Source: Welwitschia mirabilis (taxonomy: Eukaryota; Gnetophyta; Gnetopsida; Welwitschiales). Taken from it: a stretch of 64,000 nt of DNA. Position numbers and translations under genes: made by a program. The DNA is taken from the NCBI GenBank assembly GCA_051453625.1, contig JBOZIK010000001.1, forward strand, positions 237,693,662 through 237,757,661, in the 5' to 3' direction. Under the pieces are notes generated by a model that saw nothing but the letters and a program-made list of their open reading frames with translations, searched no databases and had not been told where the DNA came from. The first letter of the stretch is position 1. Every line of letters starts with the position of its first letter. Below are positions 1-13,340 of this stretch, piece after piece.

Positions 1-1929
1 AGATAATAATTTTGTAGTTCCAAGATAGTTGAAGTTAGATTTTGAGAAATATATTATTTGTCTAGTTTCTAAAAACTACTATAATTTAATTTTTGCTTTG
101 TAATTAATTAATTATTAATTTTTAACTGTGATGTCTTTCTAAAGCCTAAAAAGGCTATAATTAATGTTTAAAATTATAGAAAAACTATTAAATCAAATTT
201 TATAGAGAAATTGAGTATATGAAATATGTTTTTGTAAATATATTTAATTTAATTTATCTATAATTGGTATTNNNNNNNNNNNNNNNNNNNNNNNNNNNNN
301 NNNNNNNNNNNNNNNNNNNNNNNNNNNNNNNNNNNNNNNNNNNNNNNNNNNNNNNNNNNNNNNNNNNNNNNAAGCCTAAAAATGTTATAATTAATGTTTA
401 AAATTATAGAAAAACTATTACACAAAATTTTATTGAGAAATTAAGTATATGAAATATGTTTTTGTAAATAGATTTAAGTTAAATTTTCTATAATTGATAT
501 TTAATTATAAAACTACCTATTTTACCCTTTGTTCTTAGCTTACTTTGAATGTGCATACGTATAAGTGTTTTCAACCTAGTAGTCTAAGTGATAGAAGTAG
601 TTTCTACCTTATACTTATTTTTTTAACTTTTAGTATATCCATATGAACTCTTATATCTTAACAATTATGCTTGAGTTATACTTTCTTTTGTTTACCTTCT
701 TTGCATTAATCCATGAATATTGTCATATTGACATGAAAGAGTGTTCTAAGATTGACATAGCTTCAGGTATGTTTTTTCTTTAAGTATATTATTTTATATT
801 TTTTATTATTATTGAAAAAAAGATAAAAATATTTCCGTTGTTTAAATACAAAAGAAAAGAAAAGATTATTTCCTTTATATAGATTTTTATTATTATAATC
901 TTAAAAAAATAAAATGTACTTGTATGCTTTCTATCTTTTTATGTTTGTTTCTACAAAATGAACGGAATGATTATTAGAATTATTATAACTANNNNNNNNN
1001 NNNNNNNNNNNNNNNNNNNNNNNNNNNNNNNNNNNNNNNNNNNNNNNNNNNNNNNNNNNNNNNNNNNNNNNNNNNNNNNNNNNNNNNNNNNNNNNNNNNN
1101 NNNNNNNNNNNNNNNNNNNNNNNNNNNNNNNNNNNNNNNNNNNNNNNNNNNNNNNNNNNNNNNNNNNNNNNNNNNNNNNNNNNNNNNNNNNNNNNNNNAA
1201 CTCATTCTAACTTAATATCTTAAGCCCTTAGCATCATGAATCATGTTGCATCATGCAGAGATGCTCCAAGGAAGCGGGGATTATTTTTAAGCATGCATTC
1301 ATCTCACATACTAACTCATGTCTAGAGGGTAGTCAGATACCAAGTTGGAATGATATGAATTAGAGTTACAACCTTCCATTGTATTGATTAGGTATTATCA
1401 TTAAAATTTATTCATGTATTTTGATAATAAGTGTACATCTCCTTAACTATTCATAAGATATCTTCTATNNNNNNNNNNNNNNNNNNNNNNNNNNNNNNNN
1501 NNNNNNNNNNNNNNNNNNNNNNNNNNNNNNNNNNNNNNNNNNNNNNNNNNNNNNNNNNNNNNNNNNNNATATTGATTAGGTATTATCATTAAAATTTATT
1601 CATGTATTTTGATAATAGTTGTACATCTCCTTAACTATTCATAAGATATCTTCTATACGATGAAAAACTAGGAAGAAATGGAAATCACAAACTTATGACG
1701 TTGTTACTATTTGTAAATTAAAATAATCTAAAAATTAATTATAGGTAAAAATATGATATTAAAAAAAATATGAAAATTCTAATTAAGGAATAAGTAGAAT
1801 TTGATCTTAGGTTTCATTGTGTTTATCAGGTAAAAATATTAAATAAGAAAGGAAGTAAAAGGGAAAAAATAGTGCTTAATTAGGATAACATAAAAGAGGA
1901 TCTAGTTTACCTTTTTATATTATAGGGTT
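1..1929. other. AT-rich stretch with no recognisable gene
   Basis: Stop codons are dense in all six frames and I recognise no protein motif. Two small gap-bounded overlaps sit here: 142-271 is repeated from 372, and about 1381-1468 is repeated from 1569. The 207-N gap at 992-1198 shows no such overlap. Confidence 0.6.
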
Positions 1930-2229
1930 CTTAGCTCATAACTGCTAGAGTATATGATGAATTTACACTACCTCATTAGTAGTGTAATGTTTCCTTATAA
2001 GTTTGGTTTATGTTTTAAATTGTATACTTCTTAGATCATCATTGGTTAACTCTATGATAAATTTTAGGATGCATAGTCAATATTGTGGTATTTATTTATA
2101 AGTTTAGTTTAGCCTTTTACTTTGAATGATACTTAGATCTTCACTACTTGACTCTATGATGAAGTTAGCTATCTAGTTATTAATGTCATGCTACCTTATA
2201 AGTCTAGTTTACCTTTTCAAATTGTGATG
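1930..2229 (+). repeat. Three-copy tandem repeat, unit about 100 bp
   Basis: Three diverged consecutive units begin near 1930, 2029 and 2131. Each has the order CTTAG-AT-CA, then CTCTATGATGAA or a variant, then a TAATGTCATG-like block, then CTTATAAGTTTAGTTTA, and ends in TTTTAAATTGTA-like sequence. The array lies about 150 bases upstream of a TATA box, so it could be an upstream promoter or U3 repeat. That role is inference from position only. Confidence 0.6.
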
Positions 2230-2383
2230 GATCCCACATGATTTATTTTTCTTCACTTTCATGTTATTTATGTGACTTTCTCTCTCTTTGTTATATTATC
2301 AATTCCATTAAGGTTTGGTCAACTATCACATTAGTGCTACTTTTAATGTCATGTTACCAAATACAAAAGATTCTTCCTTTTTT

Positions 2384-2394
2384 CTATAAATAAG
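2384..2394 (+). promoter_or_regulatory. TATA box of an LTR-like or gene-like promoter
   Basis: CTATAAATAAG lies 37 bases upstream of a consensus 5' splice site (AG^GTAAGT at 2431). Spacing and sequence fit a plant TATA promoter followed by a short 5' leader exon. No known promoter family is recognised. Confidence 0.45.
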
Positions 2395-2416
2395 AGTTAT
2401 AAGTCCACTTTAACCT

Positions 2417-5150
2417 ATGTTAATTAGAAGGTAAGTACATTCACATTTTATCTTTATCATTTAAAAATTATCATTTTTTATATATTACATTCTTTTATAC
2501 ACCTATCTTTTTCTTTTTGTAGGTTATTTTCTTCAAAATTTATGTTCTTTTATTACTTTTCTATTCAAGTTCACTTTTAAACTATTCAGAGATATGGCTT
2601 CTAAGTTTTTTTCACATTAAATGGTTAAATTATAACTTTAGATTTTTTAATGAGAAGATGTATAATTTATCAATCTAAATTCAAATGGATACTTAGCTCT
2701 AATACTTTGGATTTCATTTTCTTTCCATATTTTAACCTTTATTTATGTAAGGTCTTTATTACCTTTGATTCTATCTATGCTTCATATAATTTTTCTAGTT
2801 ATACTTTCTAGCATCCCTATTAAGATTTAATTTTCATAACTCCTCAAGTTATAAAGGATACTTTTAGTCTTTCACATATAGTTCTTAAGCTAGTTTAATT
2901 CTCTGCTTATGAATTACAAGCATTAAATTTATTTTAAACTAACTTCTTTAATTTTTTAAATTATTAATTTCATTATTATGATTATTATGATATCCCTATG
3001 AATGNNNNNNNNNNNNNNNNNNNNNNNNNNNNNNNNNNNNNNNNNNNNNNNNNNNNNNNNNNNNNNNNNNNNNNNNNNNNNNNNNNNNNNNNNNNNNNNN
3101 NNNNTATAAATAACTCTTTTAGTCTTTCACATATAGTTATTAAGCTATTTTAATTCTCTACTTATGAATTACAATCATTAAATTTATTTTAAACTAACAT
3201 CTTTGATTTTGTAGATTATTAATTTCATTATTATGGTTATCATGATATCCCTATGAATGTAATATTGATTCCTTATTATGATGCTTTAGGACTTCTAATT
3301 GTAGTTATGAGTTTACTTCACTTGCTTCCCTCACAAGTTCCTAATCATGACCATAAAGTTTTCTTTAATTAGAATAATAACATATGTAATGAAGNNNNNN
3401 NNNNNNNNNNNNNNNNNNNNNNNNNNNNNNNNNNNNNNNNNNNNNNNNNNNNNNNNNNNNNNNNNNNNNNNNNNNNNNNNNNNNNNNNNNNNNNTTAGAA
3501 TCATAACATATGTAATGAAGTGATTTCGCAATTGTCTAAGATAAAGCAAACTATGAATTCTAATTATTTATCTTAAAAGACATCCTCCTTTCTCTCTATT
3601 TTGATTTTTACAATGGTGATTACCTTGTGAACATTAAATAAATGGATCTTTCTTCTAATATTATAATGCTCTGAGAGTCTCTTCTAAGGACTGATCCTTA
3701 TGAGTTAAACTATTTATCAAATTATGAAAGAGGCCCTTGCTATTTTTTNNNNNNNNNNGGTTCTCTTATCTTTTGCAAAAGTTGTTTTTATTAGTTAATC
3801 ATTGTTGTTCTCTTTTGTAATTTAGTAGATAAAAATTCATGAGGAGATGTCCTCGAAGAATTTACATTCTAAAGAAAAGGTAAAGTTCTTTCATTATAAA
3901 TTTCTATTCTTTCTTTAACTTTTCTTGATGTAGAGGAGTAAGAGGAATGTTCTTGACTGATTAACCATTATAAGTCTGATTGTTGGGTAGAGATAACATT
4001 TTCTTATATTTTATCACTTTTTAATTGGCATTAATTTTAAATTTGTTTTAATTCATTCTCATATCTTATTACAATAAGATGTTCATCTTCTTTCTCCTAC
4101 TTTACTTTAGAAGATGAAAAACCTAAGTGTGGATAAATATAANNNNNNNNNNNNNNNNNNNNNNNNNNNNNNNNNNNNNNNNNNNNNNNNNNNNNNNNNN
4201 NNNNNNNNNNNNNNNNNNNNNNNNAACATTAACTTCTTTTTGTACATTACTAGTTTTTTTGCTACATCATCCTTAGATTCAGAAAATGTTTCCATGCTAG
4301 TCAAAGTTAGTATTATGTTTTATTTATGATTTTTCATTCTTCTTCTTTAACATCCTTAACATTAGTTCCTCTAAATTCTTCTAATATTGATAAGGCTTTT
4401 CCTATGTCCATCATAGAATTGGTTTCAAAGATCTAGGCTTTACTAGTGCATGAATCAGAGTAAGCATTTGAAAAGTCTTATTATTTAGAAGGGTATTGAT
4501 CACTCTAAATAGAATGATGTTTTTGTTCTTCATGAATGACATGGTTATAATTTTCAAATGGATTTTTACCTTACTTATTCTAAGAGATTTTTAGTGTATT
4601 ACCTAGAGGATCCTTTATGGGATTCCATCCACTATAATTTTGAGCTTATTATTCATATTTGAATGTTGAAGGTATGTCAAGATAATGTACGAACATTTAC
4701 TCAATTATAACTATGGGATCTGATATGGTTTTTAATGGTTTTTCCTTTCATATGATTTCTGTTATAGATATAGCTAGACTTCATGCACCTAGAAAATAAG
4801 TTTGTTTACCATAAGCATGTTCAAATGGAAGCTACCATCTCTATACTAGTGTAAAATGGGCCCACATCATTCATATAGGACAGGTTCTTAATTTTTCTCT
4901 TAAATGATTTATTATTATAGAAGATACTCTTAATTTTTTAAATCATTATTATAGTAAGTTAATTACTTTAGACTACTTATTACCTAATGATTAGGAAGAT
5001 AAAGTTCTTCGTAACCCACTCAATCCTTCATCCAGGATTCTTGTTCATAGAAGGATGGCCTCCAAGTCTGTACTACTTTGGTTGTCTTTTCTAGTCTTAG
5101 GCCACTATGGTCTATTTGTTATATTTTTATTATTTTCTATCATTCGTTTC
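2417..5150 (+). pseudogene. Decayed multi-exon pseudogene, family unknown
   Basis: I do not recognise the protein. What can be seen is a gene-like architecture. A leader ends AG^GTAAGT at 2430/2431. A pyrimidine-rich 3' splice site TTTTTGTAG ends at 2522, giving a 92-base intron. A start ATGGCTTCTAAG (M-A-S-K) lies at 2594. Another acceptor ends at 3825, and its exon 3826-3879 ends AAAG^GTAAAG. A further acceptor, TTTACTTTAG, ends at 4110. From about 4450 to 5080 one frame reads coding-like between stops, including YYLEDPLWDSIHYNFELI. Many stops are TAA/TAG/TGA where CAA, CAG, CGA or TGG would fit. Gaps at 3005-3104 and 3395-3494 carry overlaps, and 4143-4224 is a sized gap. It could be a retroelement gag with a spliced leader or a captured host gene. 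The exon structure is inferred from splice consensus only. Confidence 0.3.
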
Positions 5151-8100
5151 ATTTCTATTTATACTGACTGTTAAAATTTTTAATGAGACTTTGTATTTTT
5201 TAAAATTAAAATTCACACATTGTATGAATTAATTTTCTTCAATAGTACTTATAACATTCTAGATTTCTATTATAAAAATTAGAATAAGAAATAAAAATGG
5301 TTTTAATAGTAATAAAGAACATCATTTAAGGAGATTACACAAGAATAAATAAAAAAGTAGAATCATTATTAAATAAGTAAAAAAAATATGATGTATAATG
5401 AGAAAACTCATCTTTATTTCCTAATATATTGTTAAGAGACGTGCAATTCCATTATGCTAATGTCCAGATATTAGGTAGGTGATCTACTTAGATCATACTA
5501 CTTTAAGGTTTAGTTTGTGAAACCACTAAGGGGCTAAGCTAGTTTGTTAAGAACTCGGTATTCTTATGCAAATTACGTGCATTTCCTTTACCTCTTAAAA
5601 CACCTTATTTAGCCATAAAAAAATGACATGAATTTTTAAGAAATAGTTATTCTACAAATATTACATTTATTAAATGGTTATTATAATACTTAACAACATA
5701 TTATAAATAAAAAATATTACTATAATAAATAGAAATTTTAAAAATAAGGTTTTTAATAATTACAAAAAGGGTGAAAAAATCAACTGAGTTACCAACTAAG
5801 CTTTAAAATAAATAGATGACTTAAAGTGCAAAGCTATCAAAAGAGAATTTCTAAGAGAAATAAATAAATTCTTTAACTGTATGAAGGATTAATAAGATAT
5901 CTCTATTTATTTTTAATGAGAAAAAAGATTTAAATCAATTAAAATAGTAAAAAGCATAATGTTTACAGTGTATGAGATTACTAAGGGGAGAATTTTATAG
6001 ATATTTTCTCAAAGATAGAGAAAGGGAAGGGTTCATAAATAGTTATCTTTGAGAATTCCTCTAGAATAACTAAAATTTAAAAAAAAAAAAAAATGGCTCA
6101 TCTAGTCCTTTTCAATTGAAAAAAGTTTCAAATATCTATAGAAGAAATATTACTAAAGAAGGACCTCCTAAAATGATTAAATTTAATGAAGCATATTGAA
6201 TGTGGAAGACTTATCCCTTTTAAGAAAATAAATAAAACTCATGAACTAATTAGAATAACTAAAGAAGTCAAAGGCAAAGGAAAATCTCAATTAGTAAAAA
6301 AATTTAATAAGAAAATAAAATGAAATGATCATTTCTTTTATGAAGTTTTCATACATGTATATAAACATGAATGTGTCTTGTTTAAGAACTAATAAAAGCA
6401 TGAGTGTAAGAGAAATGATAGGTTAAAACTTTTCTTGTAAATTTTCTTTATTTTTATTAAAATATAATGAATTTATAGATATTACTCTAATGTAGCATGT
6501 CTTANNNNNNNNNNNNNNNNNNNNNNNNNNNNNNNNNNNNNNNNNNNNNNNNNNNNNNNNNNNNNNNNNNNNNNNNNNNNNNNNNNNNNNNNNNNNNNNN
6601 NNNNNNNNNNNNNNNNNNNNNNNNNNNNNNNNNNNNNNNNNNNNNNNNNNNNNNNNNNNNNNNNNNNNNNNNNNNNNNNNNNNNNNNNNNNNNNNNNNNN
6701 NNNNNNNNNNNNNNNNNNNNNNNNNNNNNNNNNNNNNNNNNNNNNNNNNNNNNNNNNNNNNNNNNNNNNNNNNNNNNNNNNNNNNNNNNNNNNNNNNNNN
6801 NNNNNNNNNNNNNNNNNNNNNNNNNNNNNNNNNNNNNNNNNNNNNNNNNNNNNNNNNNNNNNNNNNNNNNNNNNNNNNNNNNNNNNNNNNNNNNNNNNNN
6901 NATTACCTCATGTGACTAGCTATTCAATAGTGTAATAATATGAAATTCAATAAGTAATGGAAGGCATAACTACATAATAGGATATAGTTATAATGTATTT
7001 ATAAGCAATATAAAGGATTAACTAACACACAACTAATAAATCAAAAGTAGATAGGTAAAATTGGACATTTGAAAAAAAATGAAAAAATAAATCACAAACA
7101 TCATTTATGTATCAATATTTTGATATAGTGATAAATATTTGACAAGGTGCTTGGGAAAAAAGATTATCATTTGAAAGTACTACAAAGTAACTTCCAAATC
7201 ATTATACTTACAACTACTACATAAGGCAGTATTTTATACTACTAAAATTCTACTAACTAATAGTAATATGAGTTTAACTATTCTAAAAAATTATATTATT
7301 ATGCATGTAATTTTAAAAGGTTACATGGAGTTATTCAATGCTCTTAACATTATTTTAGCTAGGATTCATATTAAGATGGTGCATTAGTTAAAAATAGGTA
7401 ATGCTTGAAGTTAGCTAGACTTTCATATATTATTTTATCTACCTTTATTCCCATTATCTATAAATATTTTAAATAGAGTATATGTTATGAGAACACCATT
7501 TACCAACGATAGATAATTTTAACAAGAAATGTGGNNNNNNNNNNNNNNNNNNNNNNNNNNNNNNNNNNNNNNNNNNNNNNNNNNNNNNNNNNNNNNNNNN
7601 NNNNNNNNNNNNNNNNNNNNNNNNNNNNNNNNNNGTTTAATGCATAAAGAGTCTCTATTAGTAATAGAATCTTGAAAATAGATACTTATAAAAATTAGTA
7701 ATGATGAAGTCTTTATGTGTGTGGGATATTTGTAGTTAAATTTTCTTACATAATTTTTATTTAATTGTAATTTACTTAGCATAAATAATTTATTATTTTC
7801 CATTATTTTTTATTATCAAAAAATCTTATCAATAACGTAAGATAAACATTATTAGCTTAGGAATAATAGAGGTTTATGTTAAAAATATCACACTAAAAAG
7901 ATAATATACATATAAAAAAGGCATATAAAATTCAACTCTATATTTTTAAATTACAAAATAGTTTCATGTTTTAGAGTACATAAAACATAAAATAAGAATT
8001 ATTAGAAGTTGATTAAAAAGAAATTTAATGTACATAAGCATAAAAACCATATTAATGATATATAATTTAGCATGTAAGATAACTATGCATGATTAAAGTA

Positions 8101-10950
8101 TTTAAAATGCACATAAATCATATGGATTATATATCATATGTAACATAACTATGTATGTCTAGTCTATACTCTTCTTCTTTATATTTGACAACAATGGTTG
8201 ATAGGTAGAAACATAGAAAAATGAATGTATTCTAATAAAATAAAAATACATGAGTTGAGTTATAGGGTGAAAAAAATGAAAATAATGAAAAGAATAACCT
8301 AACTCTCTCTTGTATTAAGTAAAAACTATAGTATTTTTACTATGTGAAGAACTCTTTGTATGTGGTAAAGATGTCGTGATAGTAATGTAGGAAGGTTGAA
8401 GTGATGTGATGGAAGTAGATGTTAGGTTTTACTAAAGATAGTAAAGCTAAGGCTCTAATATATATGATTTAGATATCTTTGTCTATGTTTCTACCTACTC
8501 TAACAAGTGCTCCAACTCTTTGTGTCTATCCTATACCTCTTCATCTACATCACACTCTGGAAAATTATGAGAAGGAGAAGATTTAAATACCTTCTATTTG
8601 GAGGATTATTATGAATAAGTACCTTTAAGACTTGAGCTTCTTAAAGTGTCTTATATATTATTTCAAACTCTTCATATTGCTTTATGATTATCTGTTAAAG
8701 CAAAATCATGGTAAAATTTATATGAACTTGAGCTTTGGACTAATGTAAAGCAATCAATGGGTTTTAAGTAATGCAAAATGTTCACATTATTATGAATCCA
8801 AGGAATGTAAAATTTATTTTATAGATACATGATTAGACCAAAGTTCATTTCATATATTTTAATATTACATCATGTATTCAAAAATAATCACTAGTACATT
8901 TAAATACAATAAAGAAATTTAAGATAATACATTGTTATCTCATCTTTGTGTCCACCTAATAATATGATGATATAACCAAAGATGAGATTTACTACTTTAC
9001 ATATTAGTAGAACATGGATTACTCTAAATATTTTGTTTAAGTTCCAATTAAAGTCCTTTCTAAATAATTCACATGTATCAATCATTAAGCTTCAAATTAT
9101 AGTTAAATATCTCAAAGAGAAAAGTGTGCATTCTAGCACAAGGTCTATCTAGTACCTTTTCAATGGTTTCTAAAGTAATTTTAAATTTCATTATTAAAAT
9201 ATTTAGGTATATGTTTCACCATGAAAACCACCTTCATATTAGCATAAACTAGACACATTACCTTAAACAAACTTAGGGATAAAACTATAAGAGTAACTCC
9301 CATCTCTAATATTGAAACTTGTTCATTGTTTAAATTGTTTTAAAATTCCATTTTATCTTGAAATCCTAAAACATAGATTAAAATATTTTGTTTTTAATGG
9401 TTTTAATATTTTCACTTATTTTTTATTTGAGGAAGTACCATAGCAAACTCCTCCTTTTATTTTGCATAGCATTATCTCTGCTTAAAAATTAAGCATTAGT
9501 AGAAGAAAAAAAGTAAAATAGTATAAATATAAGGAGATGAAAATTCATAAAACTTAGCATTAAGGTTTGTATAAAAAGTGCTAATAAATAAGAATTAATG
9601 CCAATTTAATTAAGGAATTAATAACGCTAAGGAATAATTTAGTAAACTTAAGAGTCAAACACCATAGAAATTTTGTCAAACATGTAGCATGTACAATAAA
9701 CTAAAAAAGATGTAAAATAATTGAAACTAGTTGAAATTCATAGCATAGTTTAAGAAAGATTAAATAATGAGATAGATAAAAATAATAAAATGGATGAAGA
9801 TATTTTGAATATCTAAAATTAAAAAATTAGTTGAAAAAGCATTAAAAGCCCCATTTTTGAAAGAATAAAATGAAAATACATAAATAAATCGGATTTTAAA
9901 TAATATAAAATAAATTTAAAATTTTAAAAGTGAAATGTATGAGTCATAAGCATTAGAATTAGGAAAAACATTAGAAATTTAAGAAACCATGAAAAAGTAG
10001 TATTTTTAGAAAAATGAGGTGTAAACTTGTATTTTTATAAGAATTCAATCAAAATATTTTAAATATACTATTTTTAATATTCTTAAAGGAGGTTGGAGGC
10101 TCTAGATGATGTAAAAAAGGAAAGGAGTTAATTAAGGATGGAGAGAAATTACTGAGAAGAGACTAAAGAAGTAAAAAAATAAGAANNNNNNNNNNNNNNN
10201 NNNNNNNNNNNNNNNNNNNNNNNNNNNNNNNNNNNNNNNNNNNNNNNNNNNNNNNNNNNNNNNNNNNNNNNNNNNNNNNNNNNNNAAAAAAATAAGAAAA
10301 GATTTTCTAAATTTATAAGTTATTTAAAAGTTGTAATAAGTGATTGATCCTTAAGCTATCTAGTTAACTATTTTGATATTAAAAAATCAAATTTTCTTAT
10401 GGATGATTCCCTAGTCATGCGTAGTATTCAACCAATAAGAAATGGAAAAAAATTATTGTTAAAAACTAAGAGAATGAGATTTTACTAACTACATAGTGAT
10501 AGTCGACCACATGAAAATAGGAAATAACTAAATGATATGTGATCAATTAAAAAAAAGTTCTAGTTAACTAAATAATAATTAAATTATTTTAAAATACAAA
10601 TGAGGTTACTGATTTATTAACTAGCAGACAATTAACTAGATAATAGATCAAAATTTAACTTAGCAATTAAGGTCAAGGAAAAGATAACTACATAGGTAAA
10701 GTAAGCATTCTTTTGAAATAATGAGAAATAATTATAAAAGTAAATAAATATTTAAAAAAGTAAAAACATTATGGCCAAGATCCAAGAATGAGTAATTTGC
10801 ATAAAGACATAAGTAAATCTTATGATAAAATCATGGTGAAAATGTTGGTTAATTAATGTTTAATTAAAATATAATCAACATGAATATCTTTATTTTTTAT
10901 ATAATCATGGATTATATATCATTTAATGTTTATGTTTTTTATTTGTAATA
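5151..10950. other. Long AT-rich region with no recognisable gene
   Basis: Both strands are saturated with stops, and the longest uninterrupted frame (8900-9085, minus) resembles nothing I know. There is an A15 run at 6079-6093. The gaps are 397 N at 6505-6901, 100 N at 7535-7634 (no clear overlap) and 100 N at 10186-10285 (only a 13-base overlap). The part next to 10.9 kb is where the 3' LTR of the copia relic would be expected, but I could not identify one. Confidence 0.55.
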
Positions 10951-10959
10951 AATGATAAC

Positions 10960-11575
10960 ATTCTTTAAAATATTTCTAATACTAGAGTTATCACAATAAA
11001 CTAGTGTATCAAATCCATTTATATTTAGATATTATCAGATCTAGTGACCTTATAATTCTTTTACTATACAACTATTAACCAATACATATTTGGAGTTAGC
11101 CGTGAATTAGGAAATATAAGCCTATCTCTTACTAGCTTACATAATAAAGAAAAGTTCAAGAAAACAATAATGTCCATTAGAACATTTTCTATTATTTCTA
11201 GAGGCCGCCTAAATAACATCATAATGAATGAATAGATGCAATTTTAATTCTCTATAAGATGAGTTACTATAATTTAAAGTGAAATTTAAATATGTCAAAA
11301 TCCATTGTATTTTTCTCAAATAAGATTTTTGGGTTAAATTGATACTAGAACANNNNNNNNNNNNNNNNNNNNNNNNNNNNNNNNNNNNNNNNNNNNNNNN
11401 NNNNNNNNNNNNNNNNNNNNNNNNNNNNNNNNNNNNNNNNNNNNNNNNNNNNATTGATACTAGAACATACTCCAATAGCAAAAGAGATGTTTGATGTACT
11501 TATAGTAAGGTATAAAAGATTACTAGTTAGGCTCATATATAAACTTGATTCTACATCCTTATCCTTATTATTGGC
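10960..11575 (-). pseudogene. Ty1/copia RNase H region, decayed
   Basis: This is the end of a copia polyprotein; in intact elements RNase H removes the RNA template during reverse transcription. Read on the minus strand, 11536 to 11453 gives SNLLYLTISTSNISFAIGVC, matching the family's GSLLYLTASRPDI-F-VGVC. Beyond the gap, KIQWILTYLNFTLNY matches the -KRILRYLKGT-NYGL block, and HYDVI stands where Y-DAD is usual. Further on, CFLELFFIM, then FTANSKYVLVNS, match the CFFLG-SLISW and STAEAEY blocks, and YCDNSS matches -CDN-SA. Several stops and frameshifts break it. The gap at 11353-11452 carries a 15-base overlap. It directly follows the RT relic in the normal copia order. Confidence 0.72.
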
Positions 11576-11739
11576 ATTAATCTTATTATTTATACTTATG
11601 AAGTAAGGTTTACTTGATCTTATTCATTCTTAATTTCTTTAGTAATTCACTTATAAACTTCTACTAAGAGAAGAAAATTCCATCTTTGAGTTACTTAATC
11701 TATGAGTTAAGAAATATTTAGCTTACACTGATGACTTAT

Positions 11740-12260
11740 CTCAAAATGGTTTGTTATTAAGTTAGTAAAATCATGAGATAATAAGTTAAGAGTGAAATAA
11801 AAAATTATGTGGTCTACTAAAATTTTAACTAAACAAAAGTTAGATTTTATTCTTTTTACTAATAATCTTCTATCCACTTTACATGAGAGTTAGATTTTCA
11901 TAGCATGTTCTAGATGCTTACATTAATTTAGAGGTTTTTAACTTATAGATATGATTATGATTCTTTAATTCTTTGAAAGTTGAAGGTCTCTCAACATACA
12001 CTAATTCATTTAACTTTTCATTCAAAAATGCACTTTTAACATCCCTTTGGTAAATCTTATAATTTTAAGAACAAAATATTGTAAAAAATATTTTAATGAA
12101 CTATAATATATTAACTAGAGTAGATGCTTTTTAAAAATTAATACCTTCCATTTGGATGAATCCTTGTGCTATCAACCTTACTTCATAAGTCTCATTTAAT
12201 TAATCTTGAAACTCCATTAAATTATAGTTGCATTATGATATTTGGGTCTAGGCATAAATT
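11740..12260 (-). pseudogene. Ty1/copia reverse transcriptase, decayed
   Basis: The minus strand reads VRLIAQGFIQMEGINF, then YQRDVKSAFLNEKLNE, LVYVERP, then ASRTCYENL and VDHIIF. These line up in order with copia RT blocks: -ARLVAQG--Q-EGIDF, YQMDVKSAFLNG, EVYV-QP, QAPRAWYE-L and YVDDIIF. DVKSAFLN is at 12021-12044 and VDH at 11800-11817. The second Asp of the catalytic YVDD is His here and the Tyr is lost, so it cannot be active even apart from the stops. Integrase lies upstream (higher coordinates) and RNase H downstream, which fixes the family as Ty1/copia rather than Ty3/gypsy. Confidence 0.8.
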
Positions 12261-12839
12261 TTTATACCTCATTTATCTTAAATTAGTTGAGCTTTTCTTG
12301 AATAACATTCATCTAACATTCATCATTTTTACCTTTTTGAAAGGTTTTAAGCTCAAGAAATGATACAAAACATACAATAGCACAGATTAAATTTCTTGTT
12401 TTTACTTTATAAAAAACATCACTAATAACTCAATTAATAGATAAATATCTAAAAATAAAATGTATTTTTAGCTAATGTAAAGTATTTAAGCTAGTTGATT
12501 TCTTAGGTGAAATAAATATCCCAAAGTTAAAGCTTAAGCATTTAAATTAGGTTTATTAGAAGTTGTTTTTACTTATTCATTCTCTTATTCATCATTGTTT
12601 ATTATTTTTCATTAATATTTACATGGAGACATTCTTCCAATTGATAAAGTTAGATTTGTATGCTTTATAAGCCTTTACAACCTTGTACTCAAAATTTTAA
12701 TATCTTCTATGTTTTTTAGGATATAAACTTGCTTTAAGAAATCTCAAAATAGAAATATTTAAGGTCTTACCATTTGATATATAATAGGTTATCTTTATGA
12801 TACATAGACTAGAAAAAGCATAGTTTGAAATGTAGAAAA

Positions 12840-13340
12840 TAGTATTTTAACATTATATTTGTCATCTCTTTCAAAAAAAAGTGGTTTTAAGGGATATAAT
12901 GATTTAAGTTTTGATTTCAAAACTCTCCTCCTTGATAACTTCTTATTTTTTCATTATAATTAATTTCATTTTTGAGTTTCTTATAAAGAATTCTAAGTTT
13001 ATTAGATAATTATCTATTATGTTCAAGAACTAACAACTAGGAAAATTTAGAGTAGACATTAAAAATCACTAACATATAATTTTTCCACTAAGACTTTTCA
13101 CAAGAATACAACATACTAGATCTAAGTGTAGTAAATATACATGTCTCTGAGGAGTTCCTTAATTAGTTTTAATGAGATATTTCATACTTTAATTATTTAA
13201 TTGATAGTCATGACAAAGCTATGCTTTTAATATATCATTTTTAGGTAGACCTTTGATAAGATCATGTTTTTCTATATTGTATAATTTTTTGTAGTTGACA
13301 TATCTTAGAATTTTATGTTATAATATAATTTCATCATGAT
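12840..13340 (-). pseudogene. Ty1/copia gag-pre-integrase and integrase core, decayed
   Basis: In order on the minus strand: NYKKLYNIEKHDLIKGLP, LCHDYQL (family C--CQ-GK, second Cys now Tyr), LLHLDL, VKSLSGK, YMLVIFNVYSKFS, ILYKKLKNE and IRSYQGGEF. These match copia HRRLGH, gag-pre-integrase, LLH-DL-GP, -SLGG--Y-LVIVDDYSRFSW, and the IRSDHGGEF block. Integrase joins element cDNA to host DNA using a D,D,E triad. Here the first Asp is Asn (codon near 13059-13070) and the second Asp (in SYQGGEF, 12919-12940) is Tyr. There are internal stops and at least one frameshift near 13060-13090. It lies upstream of RT, as in all Ty1/copia elements. Confidence 0.8.

Noticed and set aside
951-1215. Open frames across N-gaps on both strands (also 6497-6919, 14123-14509, 17718-18274, 47500-47793, 59246-59797 and others)
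   Set aside because: They are open only because Ns contain no stops; the few real residues at the ends carry no motif.
8900-9085. Minus-strand frame of 61 codons, hydrophobic, as a possible membrane peptide
   Set aside because: AT-rich sequence yields hydrophobic frames by chance; no start context, no homologue recognised and no second copy to test conservation.
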